Source of the DNA: Opitutaceae bacterium
GTDB taxonomy: Bacteria; Verrucomicrobiota; Verrucomicrobiia; Opitutales; Opitutaceae
Direction: 5' to 3'
NCBI GenBank assembly: GCA_016763045.1
Contig: JAESUN010000294.1
Span: 1 to 6,896, forward strand
Length of the DNA: 6,896 bases
Position 1 is the first letter of the stretch. Each line of letters begins with the position of its first letter. A model generated the notes under the pieces. It was not told the origin of the DNA, ran no database searches, and saw nothing but the letters and a program-made list of their open reading frames with translations. The translations under genes were made by a program, and so were the position numbers. Positions 1 through 6,896 of this stretch are shown one piece after another.

Positions 1-171
1 GTTATAAATGTTAACGGGACAGCAGTGACACAAGATATACAAATGAAGTAAATCGAGTAGCTATCATGATATGTAGAAAGGACTCGAAATACAGTTCGTT
101 CAGATACCCGCGTTAAGAACCAAAAGCCGCTATTTAAAACACCAAATGCGTGATAAGGTTAATAACGTAAA

Positions 172-195
172 CGCCGCAGCAGTCGAACTGCGGCG
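172..195. other. 8-bp GC-rich hairpin in the aldolase leader
   Basis: CGCCGCAG (172-179) is perfectly complementary to CTGCGGCG (188-195), leaving an 8-base loop (180-187). Seven of the eight pairs are G-C or C-G. On the plus strand it is followed by AAAATACG rather than a T-run, so it is not a classical intrinsic terminator in that direction. On the minus strand it is followed only by a short TTTACGTT. It lies 52 bases before the aldolase ATG. It could be a weak terminator of an upstream gene, an mRNA 5' stem that stabilises the transcript, or a protein-binding palindrome; the sequence alone does not decide. Confidence 0.55.
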
Positions 196-235
196 AAAAT
201 ACGACAATAAAATTACTTGTTTGCTTAATTAACAA

Positions 236-241
236 AGGAGG
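236..241 (+). promoter_or_regulatory. Strong Shine-Dalgarno of the aldolase gene
   Basis: AGGAGG, within AAAGGAGGG at 234-242, lies six bases before the ATG at 248. This is a near-perfect anti-16S match at good spacing. It fixes the aldolase start, since an in-frame TAA at 230-232 excludes any earlier one. It is by far the best ribosome binding site in the window and implies high translation. Confidence 0.85.
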
Positions 242-247
242 GCCGAT

Positions 248-1261
248 ATGCAGTATTTAACGGAACTAGAAGCCACTATTAACGACATGGTACATCCTGG
301 GCGCGGCATTCTTGCCGCCGATGAAAGCTCTCCCACTATTGCCAAACGATTCAAGGTTATTAATACAGAGTCCACCGAGAAAACTAGACGTGCATGGCGT
401 AGCCTACTGGTAACAACACCCGGCCTGGGCGAATATATCAGTGGCATTATTTTATTCGAAGAAACCCTCTGTCAGAAAGCTGATGACAGCATAATGGTGC
501 CGCAAGCGGCCTGGGCACAAAAAATCGTCTCTGGTATTAAGGTGGATAAAGGCAAGATTCCGTTGGCGCTATCTCCCGGCGATTTAATTACTGAAGGCCT
601 AGATGGGCTCGCCGAACGTCTGCGCGACTATAAACAACAGGGCGCACGATTCGCCAAATGGCGTGAAGTCTACAGCATTGAACAACACGTCCCCAGCCAA
701 CACGCTATTGAAGCCAATGCTGAAGTGTTGGCGCGCTATGCCGCCGTATGTCAGCAGGAAGGGCTCGTTCCAATCGTTGAGCCAGAAGTTTTGATGGATG
801 GTGAGCATGATATAGACCGTCATGCGGCAGCAACCGAAGCGGTACAACAAGCCGTCTTTAGTGCCTTACATCGTCACCACGTCATTCTTGAGTTGATGAT
901 TCTTAAACCGAATATGATTTTACCCGGTAAATCGTGTCGTCAAGCCGAACCCGACGAAGTAGCAACGGCTACCTTAAAAACACTACGCCACACCGTACCG
1001 GTAGCGGTGCCCAGTATCAATTTCCTCTCTGGCGGACAAGAACCTGAAGAAGCTACCGCTAATCTTAACGCAATAAACCAACAGTCGACTGATGAGCCCT
1101 GGCAACTGAGTATTTCTTTTGGCCGCGCCTTGCAACAGACTGCTTTGCAGGTCTGGCTTGGCAAACCTGAGAACGTAACAGACGCACAAAAAGCTCTGTT
1201 AAAACGCGCTTACCTTAATCATAAAGCGATGCAGGGACAGTATCAAACTAGCATGGAATGA
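248..1261 (+). CDS. Class I fructose-1,6-bisphosphate aldolase
   Basis: This cytoplasmic enzyme reversibly cleaves fructose-1,6-bisphosphate to dihydroxyacetone phosphate and glyceraldehyde-3-phosphate through a Schiff-base lysine, without metal. The 337 residues follow the classical animal/plant-type class I family. HPGRGILAADES (16-27) carries the catalytic Asp25. GIKVDKG carries Lys98, ARFAKWR Lys137 and PIVEPE Glu178. LKPNM holds the Schiff-base Lys220, and SGGQ (261-264) and FGRALQ (291-296, Arg293) bind substrate phosphate. These match Asp33, Lys107, Lys146, Glu187, Lys229 and Arg303 of the rabbit enzyme as I recall it. The usual Gly in LEGTLLKPNM is Leu216 here. The protein ends at GQYQTSME, so it lacks the flexible tail with terminal Tyr seen in animal aldolases (about 364 residues). 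It stands alone on the plus strand and converges on glk. The family call is secure; no symbol is given because naming varies. Confidence 0.96.
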   Translation: MQYLTELEATINDMVHPGRGILAADESSPTIAKRFKVINTESTEKTRRAWRSLLVTTPGLGEYISGIILFEETLCQKADDSIMVPQAAWAQKIVSGIKVDKGKIPLALSPGDLITEGLDGLAERLRDYKQQGARFAKWREVYSIEQHVPSQHAIEANAEVLARYAAVCQQEGLVPIVEPEVLMDGEHDIDRHAAATEAVQQAVFSALHRHHVILELMILKPNMILPGKSCRQAEPDEVATATLKTLRHTVPVAVPSINFLSGGQEPEEATANLNAINQQSTDEPWQLSISFGRALQQTALQVWLGKPENVTDAQKALLKRAYLNHKAMQGQYQTSME

Positions 1262-1339
1262 AATTGATTAAAACCCAAAGCAGATATTCTGATAATGGGC
1301 ACAAGCTAGCCGTGGCAAAAAAATTGGGCTGAACTCAAG
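1262..1339. other. Convergent gap between aldolase gene and glk
   Basis: These 78 bases separate two converging genes, so transcripts should end here. The only terminator-like sign is a run of seven A at 1317-1323, which reads as a U-run for transcripts from glk. The best stem I can pair near it is four to five bases (AGCC at 1308-1311 with GGCT at 1327-1330), and it encloses the run rather than preceding it. No good intrinsic terminator is visible for the aldolase direction. Termination may be Rho-dependent or lie inside the facing gene. Confidence 0.4.
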
Positions 1340-2380
1340 CTAAGAAGTTAAATTGATGCTGGCTGTTTGTTGTGTAACCTGCAAGGCGCCGTGGAGATTA
1401 ACTTTATCTTGCATGATTAGCTTAATTGTTATTTTTTTCATATTAGATGACATAAGGCCTTTATTTATAAAGGCATCAGTAAAGCGCCGACCCATTATTT
1501 TATCTTTAATTTTTGGTGCAATTCCGCCAGCTATATAAAGTATACCTATTGGGTAGTACTGTAATGCCGTATTACCCGCCGCTGCGCCGTATATATCAAT
1601 AAACATCTCCAGCGTTTTTTGACACAGAAAATCGTTATCTATAAGTGCATTTTCAGTAATCACCTGAGCTGAATCGTTTTCTTGCATCGCTTTATTGATT
1701 GTAGAAGACTCGGCCAAACCAATAACTTCATGTAAAAAATGGTATATCGTAACTAGGCCTCGACCTGATAAAAGCATTTCTAGGCTCACATGTGAATGTT
1801 TCTTTTGCAACCAGGCTAACAATTTGTTTTGCTGAATATTTTCTGGCGCAAAACCAACGTGTCCGGCTTCGCTCGAATACGCTTGATAATGATCATTCAG
1901 CCACACCAGATGCGCAACACCAAACCCCGTACCAGCCGCAATGATGACTGCGTCATGATTTAGTAATGCTCCATCATGAGCAACTCCCTGTTGCAACATT
2001 AAGATATCAGTATCTTGTAATTCTGAAATGCCATAAGCAGCAGCGACTAAATCATTTATTAATTTTACTCGAGGGGTGCGTAAGCGTTGACTTAACTGTT
2101 GCTCACTAATTACCCATGGAAGGTTGGTTACAGTGGCTGCACCACATTCCACTGGCCCAGCAATAGCAAAACAAGCGGCATCTATAGGTGCTGCAATGCC
2201 ATGCTCGGAAAAAAATCTGTCAATAAGCTGAATTAGGCCGTTAAAGTCAGCACTAGAATAATTTTTTTCAGCCACAATATTACTATGACTCGCATCGAAT
2301 TCCGCAAAAATTAATCGAGCATTTGTACCACCAATATCACCGGATAAAATTTGCATTACTGGATCGGTCACTTTGGTCAT
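1340..2380 (-). CDS. glk: Glucokinase
   Basis: Glucokinase phosphorylates free glucose with ATP to glucose-6-phosphate in the cytoplasm. The 346 residues fit the E. coli Glk family (Pfam Glucokinase) rather than the ROK repressor/kinase type, since no CXCGXXGC zinc motif is seen. The N-terminal phosphate loop is SGDIGGTNARL (13-23). FAIAGPV (71-77) and TNLPW (85-89) follow, then LIND with catalytic base Asp110, and AAGTGFGVAHL (148-158). The glucose-binding EAGHVGFAP has Glu171 and His174, HVSLE has Glu201, and the adenosine segment is IAGGIAPK (283-290). It is about 25 residues longer than E. coli Glk (321), with a short N-terminal extension and a longer C-terminus. The ATG overlaps the pgi stop as ATGA. 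An AAGGTGA at 2384-2390 inside the end of pgi is a plausible Shine-Dalgarno, so translation is probably coupled to pgi. Met9 is an alternative start. Confidence 0.95.
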   Translation of the reverse strand: MTKVTDPVMQILSGDIGGTNARLIFAEFDASHSNIVAEKNYSSADFNGLIQLIDRFFSEHGIAAPIDAACFAIAGPVECGAATVTNLPWVISEQQLSQRLRTPRVKLINDLVAAAYGISELQDTDILMLQQGVAHDGALLNHDAVIIAAGTGFGVAHLVWLNDHYQAYSSEAGHVGFAPENIQQNKLLAWLQKKHSHVSLEMLLSGRGLVTIYHFLHEVIGLAESSTINKAMQENDSAQVITENALIDNDFLCQKTLEMFIDIYGAAAGNTALQYYPIGILYIAGGIAPKIKDKIMGRRFTDAFINKGLMSSNMKKITIKLIMQDKVNLHGALQVTQQTASINLTS

Positions 2381-4038
2381 TTTTCACCTTTTTGCTCAGG
2401 CCGCTGACGCTTGTAATGATTAATTAGTCCATTAGTCGAGCTGTCGTGTGATTTGATTTGTTTTGCATCGTTTAATTCATGCAAAATATTTTTCGCTAGG
2501 CGCTTCCCAAACTCAACGCCCCATTGATCGAAAGAGTTTATGTTCCATATAACACCCTGAACAAATATCTTGTGTTCATAGAGTGCAATAATGGCACCCA
2601 ACGTTTTGGCATTCAGGGTATTGAACAGCAACGTACTAGTGGGTCGGTTACCAGGAAATATCAGATAAGGCACAAGCTGTTTTATTTGTTCCTCGCCTAG
2701 CCCTTTGGCTTTTAACGCCTCATATACTTCTTCTTCAGTTTTTCCGCGCATCAACGCTTCAGTCTGTGCGAAAACATTCGACATTAATACACGATGATGT
2801 TTTTCGATAGAATTAAAATCATAAATCGGGGCAGGAATATCAGCCGGCACCAGCTTAGTGCCCTGGTGTAATAACTGGAAAAAGGCGTGTTGAGCCTCGA
2901 CACAAATCCCGCCGAAAACTACTGGTCCGGTGGTATAGTCCACCTCGTACCCTTGTCGATCAACATACTTGCCATTACTTTCCATATCTATCTGTTGCAA
3001 GTAATCGGGAAAACGATGCAAATGCTCATCATATGGCAACACTGCCATGCTTTGTACCTCGAAAAAATTATTGTACCAAATCCCTAATAGAGCCATCAAA
3101 ACGGGAATATTCTTTTCCAGCGGGGTATGCCTAAAGTGTTGATCGACTTCATAAGCACCCGCTAGCAATTCATCGAAGTGCTCAGAGCCAATGGCGATAA
3201 TAATTGGCAGACCAATTGATGACCATAGCGAATAGCGGCCGCCAACCCAGCTCCATATTTTGAAAATATTTTCCTCGGCAATACCAAACTCTTTTGCCAA
3301 TTTAACATTTGATGTAACCGCAGAAAAATGGCGATCTATATACTCCTGGTTACCTAGTTCATTGACGTGCCAATTGCGTGCGGTTTCTGCATTAACCAGA
3401 GTTTCTTGTGTCGTAAACGATTTTGAAGAAATTATAAAAAAAGTTGTTTCTGGATTCAGATATTCCAGCGTGTCATTAATATGGTTTTCATCAATGTTTG
3501 AAATAAAATGCACGTTAAGGTCATGTAACGCATAGGGTTTTAAAGCTTCTGTTGCCATTAACGGCCCAAGGCATGAGCCACCGATACCAATATTAACTAC
3601 ATCTGTAATGGCCTGATTGGTAGCGCCACGCCATTTTTTCGTTCTGATGTTTTCGGCCAGTTGTTTTGCGCGTTCCCGCTCTTCCCTAATGTCCGCCAGA
3701 ATATTGGCACCATCAACAATAAGCGGTTGATTGCCCTGATCCCTCAGCGCGGTATGCATAGCCGCGCGATGTTCAGTATGATTGATCTGCTCTCCTACAA
3801 ACATTTTTTCAATCCAGGCGGGCACATCGGCTTCATTAGTCAGCTGTAATAATAATGTTACCGTCTCATCATTGATGCGGTTTTTTGAGTAATCAAAAAG
3901 AATGTCGTTTAGTTGCAGTGAATACTTATCAAACCTTTTTTTATCGCGATCAAACATATCACGCATATGAACATGCTTGATAACGTCATAATGTTTTATC
4001 AATCTTAGCCACGCTTTTGACCGTGTTAGTTTAGACAC
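2377..4038 (-). CDS. pgi: Glucose-6-phosphate isomerase
   Basis: Pgi interconverts glucose-6-phosphate and fructose-6-phosphate in the cytoplasm. At 553 residues it is close to the E. coli enzyme (549). Visible family motifs are the sugar-phosphate loop GIGGSCLGP (151-159), SSKSFTTQET (204-213), and first signature SWVGGRYSLWSSIG (263-276) with Arg268. MESNGKYVD (352-360) carries catalytic Glu353, QHAFFQLLHQGTK contains His384, and FDQWGVEFGK (503-512) ends in Lys512. These correspond to Glu355, His386 and Lys514 of E. coli as I recall it. The start is GTG: the stretch TRSKAWLRLIKHYD near the N-terminus aligns with E. coli Pgi, and an in-frame TAG seven codons upstream rules out a longer form. 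The Shine-Dalgarno is poor, only a G-rich AGGGGCGGG at 4046-4054. The residues before His384 are unusual (see findings). pgi is the first gene of a pgi-glk pair and is divergent from pgm. Confidence 0.97.
   Translation of the reverse strand: MSKLTRSKAWLRLIKHYDVIKHVHMRDMFDRDKKRFDKYSLQLNDILFDYSKNRINDETVTLLLQLTNEADVPAWIEKMFVGEQINHTEHRAAMHTALRDQGNQPLIVDGANILADIREERERAKQLAENIRTKKWRGATNQAITDVVNIGIGGSCLGPLMATEALKPYALHDLNVHFISNIDENHINDTLEYLNPETTFFIISSKSFTTQETLVNAETARNWHVNELGNQEYIDRHFSAVTSNVKLAKEFGIAEENIFKIWSWVGGRYSLWSSIGLPIIIAIGSEHFDELLAGAYEVDQHFRHTPLEKNIPVLMALLGIWYNNFFEVQSMAVLPYDEHLHRFPDYLQQIDMESNGKYVDRQGYEVDYTTGPVVFGGICVEAQHAFFQLLHQGTKLVPADIPAPIYDFNSIEKHHRVLMSNVFAQTEALMRGKTEEEVYEALKAKGLGEEQIKQLVPYLIFPGNRPTSTLLFNTLNAKTLGAIIALYEHKIFVQGVIWNINSFDQWGVEFGKRLAKNILHELNDAKQIKSHDSSTNGLINHYKRQRPEQKGEK
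2384..2390 (-). promoter_or_regulatory. Ribosome binding site of glk inside pgi
   Basis: Read on the minus strand, AAGGTGA lies three bases before the glk ATG (2380-2378), within the last codons of pgi. Together with the ATGA overlap it supports the ATG at 2380 over Met9 and suggests coupled translation of a pgi-glk message. Confidence 0.6.
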
Positions 4039-4097
4039 TATGTTGCCCGCCCCTGACTATTTTACATACACCTACATGATGACATCTTTTGGCTCTT

Positions 4098-4113
4098 GCA
4101 TTAGAGTTAATGC
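4098..4113. promoter_or_regulatory. 16-bp palindrome, candidate operator
   Basis: GCATTA (4098-4103) and TAATGC (4108-4113) are perfect inverted repeats around the spacer GAGT. The 16-bp size and two-fold symmetry suit a dimeric helix-turn-helix regulator. It sits 11 bp upstream of the proposed pgm -10 and would cover its -35 position. For a leftward start from TATAAC it would lie just inside the pgi transcript. I cannot assign it to a known regulator; it does not match the HexR or Cra consensus as I remember them. Confidence 0.4.
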
Positions 4114-4121
4114 CTGAAAGT

Positions 4122-4130
4122 TGTTATATT
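4122..4130 (+). promoter_or_regulatory. Putative extended -10 promoter of pgm
   Basis: TGTTATATT combines a TG extension (4122-4123) with the -10 hexamer TATATT (4125-4130), one mismatch from TATAAT. At the usual 17-bp spacing the -35 position (4102-4107, TAGAGT) is poor and lies inside the 16-bp palindrome. Transcription would start near 4137, giving a leader of about 38 bases. This is inferred from the motif only. Confidence 0.4.
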
Positions 4131-4171
4131 TCCTAGTGTAGTAAAAAATAACCCCATGAATATCGTATTAA

Positions 4172-5812
<1,641 letters not shown>

Positions 5813-5837
5813 TACTTAAGGTGTGTTAGCAAAAGCA
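5813..5837. other. 25-bp convergent gap between pgm and glgP
   Basis: Only 25 bases separate two stop codons on opposite strands. The gap contains no stem-loop and no T-run in either direction, so no intrinsic terminator is present. Transcripts from each gene may run into the other or be ended by Rho. Confidence 0.6.
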
Positions 5838-6896
5838 TCATTCAGTATTTAGTTTCCAGATGTCTTTATTATATTCCTGCATCGTTCTATCGGTTGAGAA
5901 ATAACCGCTGCACGCGGTGTTATACATACTCATTTTTACCCAGGCCGCACGATCTCTATATGCCTGAGACACTTCTTGCTGTGCATTAATATAACTTCTG
6001 AAATCAACCAGTGTTAGCCAAGGGTCGTCTGAATTCAGTAATGAGGCAATGATGTCATCAAATATACCCCTCTCAAATGGGTTAAAATAACCGCACTGCA
6101 GCAGGTGCAATACACGTTTAAGATCTTCATCTTCATCAACCAATTTTTCAGGTTGATAATTTTTCCGTTGGCTTTCTACTTCGTCAGCTTTTAAACCAAA
6201 TAGAAAGAAATTTTCACTGCCAACCGCGTTAAGTATCTCAATATTGGCACCGTCGTAGGTGCCTATTGTAATAGCGCCATTCATCATTAGTTTCATGTTA
6301 CCGGTACCCGAGGCTTCTTTACCCGCTGTTGAAATTTGTTCCGACAAATCCGTACCCGGACAAATTATTTCCATTTTGGATACACCATAATTTGGGACAA
6401 AGGCCAGTTTTAACTTAGTCCCGACGTCAGGATCATTATTAACAACGCCAGCAACATTACTAATTAATTTAATAATCAATTTTGCTAGAGAATATCCAGG
6501 AGCAGCCTTACCGCCGATCAATACACAGCGGTTTGCCCAGTTGTCGACATCACCTCGTTTGATACGGTCATACAGATGAATAACGTGCAACACATTTAAT
6601 AACTGTCTTTTATATTCATGAATTCTTTTTACCTGTACATCGAACAGTGAGCTCGTATCAAAATCAACGTGACATTCTGTTTTAATCAAATCGGCTAATT
6701 TCTTTTTATTTTCAACTTTTACGTCAAACCAACGTGCAGAAAAATTTTTATCGTCGAAGTATTTTTTTAATTGTTCAATTTTCGCTAGGTCAGCAACCCA
6801 GTCATTCCCTATTTTTTCCGAGATAAGCTCAGTCAATAAAGGGTTTGAATAGGCTAACCAGCGTCGAGGCGTCACCCCATTGGTTTTATTATTAAA
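5838..6896 (-). CDS. glgP: Glycogen/starch phosphorylase, C-terminal part (runs off the window)
   Basis: Glycogen phosphorylase releases glucose-1-phosphate from alpha-1,4-glucan ends using inorganic phosphate and pyridoxal phosphate. The 352 visible residues are the C-terminal catalytic half of a family protein of about 800-840 residues. The frame stays open to the window edge and begins FNNKTNGVTPRRW, a conserved internal motif. The GTG at 6875-6873 is therefore the internal Val of that motif, not a start. Further motifs, numbered from the window edge, are FDVQVKRIHEYKRQLLN (85-101, phosphate and sugar contacts), GGKAAPGY (128-135), FVPNYGVSKMEI (166-177), and DLSEQISTAG leading into EASGTGNMKLMMNGA, whose Lys202 (codon 6291-6293) is the pyridoxal phosphate lysine. 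YFSTDRTMQEYNKDIW near the end is the usual C-terminus. Nothing is broken in the visible part. Its product is the substrate of the neighbouring Pgm. Allosteric control and the promoter cannot be judged from this half. Confidence 0.96.
   Translation of the reverse strand, partial: FNNKTNGVTPRRWLAYSNPLLTELISEKIGNDWVADLAKIEQLKKYFDDKNFSARWFDVKVENKKKLADLIKTECHVDFDTSSLFDVQVKRIHEYKRQLLNVLHVIHLYDRIKRGDVDNWANRCVLIGGKAAPGYSLAKLIIKLISNVAGVVNNDPDVGTKLKLAFVPNYGVSKMEIICPGTDLSEQISTAGKEASGTGNMKLMMNGAITIGTYDGANIEILNAVGSENFFLFGLKADEVESQRKNYQPEKLVDEDEDLKRVLHLLQCGYFNPFERGIFDDIIASLLNSDDPWLTLVDFRSYINAQQEVSQAYRDRAAWVKMSMYNTACSGYFSTDRTMQEYNKDIWKLNTE

Larger units (their letters stand above)
1..247. other. Non-coding leader upstream of the aldolase gene
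   Basis: No convincing gene is visible in these 247 bases. On the plus strand, frame 1 is open from the window edge to a TAA at 49-51 (16 sense codons), which could be the tail of an upstream gene, but a run this short is expected by chance. The stretch also holds a perfect 10-bp palindrome TATCATGATA (62-71), a strong hairpin (172-195) and a Shine-Dalgarno sequence just before the aldolase start. I found no clear sigma-70 promoter with good -35 and -10 boxes at normal spacing. A TATTTA at 131-136 resembles a -10 box but lacks a matching -35. Confidence 0.6.

Noticed and set aside
62..71. Palindrome TATCATGATA in the leader
   Set aside because: A 10-bp AT-rich palindrome is expected now and then by chance, and no promoter element next to it gives it context.
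217..235. TTGTT and AACAA inverted repeat touching the aldolase Shine-Dalgarno
   Set aside because: The stem is only five mostly A-T pairs with a nine-base loop and barely reaches the Shine-Dalgarno; too weak to propose translational control.
601..660. Higher GC content of the aldolase gene as a sign of transfer
   Set aside because: This line has 34 G or C of 60 against 15 of 60 at 6661-6720 in glgP, but these are hand-picked extremes, and strong expression can also shift codon use.
1308..1330. Terminator for glk around the seven-A run at 1317-1323
   Set aside because: The best stem is four to five bases and encloses the U-run instead of preceding it, so it is not a credible intrinsic terminator.
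4137..4151. Possible HexR site beginning TGTAGT before pgm
   Set aside because: Only the left half resembles the consensus as I recall it; the right half (AAATAA) does not pair with it, so there is no palindrome.
6873..6875. GTG as start of a short phosphorylase-like protein
   Set aside because: The codon lies inside the conserved FNNKTNGVTPRRW motif and the frame is open to the window edge, so the gene continues outside.

Overview
This window is a compact cluster of central carbon genes from what looks like a Gammaproteobacterium. The glucose-6-phosphate isomerase (Pgi) aligns by eye with the E. coli type over its whole length, including the SHDSSTNGLIN tail, and the glucokinase is of the E. 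coli Glk family. The class I aldolase and the long PGM1-type phosphoglucomutase are less typical of enteric bacteria and suggest an environmental lineage. That placement is tentative and no genus can be read from the sequence.

Layout from left to right. Positions 1-247 are non-coding leader, with one strong hairpin at 172-195. A class I fructose-1,6-bisphosphate aldolase follows on the plus strand (248-1261). It converges on a minus-strand pair, pgi then glk in transcription order (pgi 2377-4038, glk 1340-2380), whose stop and start codons overlap as ATGA. A 136-bp divergent region separates pgi from pgm on the plus strand (4175-5812) and carries a promoter-like element and a 16-bp palindrome. 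pgm converges, 25 bp apart, on the C-terminal part of glycogen phosphorylase on the minus strand (5838 to the window edge at 6896), whose N-terminal part lies outside the window.

Together the products form a nearly linear route. Glycogen phosphorylase releases glucose-1-phosphate, Pgm converts it to glucose-6-phosphate, Glk feeds free glucose in at the same point, Pgi makes fructose-6-phosphate, and the aldolase acts on fructose-1,6-bisphosphate. The phosphofructokinase (or bisphosphatase) step is not in this window. Pgm, Pgi and aldolase are reversible, so the set can serve glycogen storage as well as breakdown.

I found no mobile element, CRISPR array, tRNA, rRNA or unknown protein family here. 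The genes are ordinary. The points worth a second look are the palindrome in the pgi/pgm divergent region, an unusual active-site loop in Pgi, family deviations in the aldolase, the hairpin before the aldolase gene, and an odd pgm translation start.
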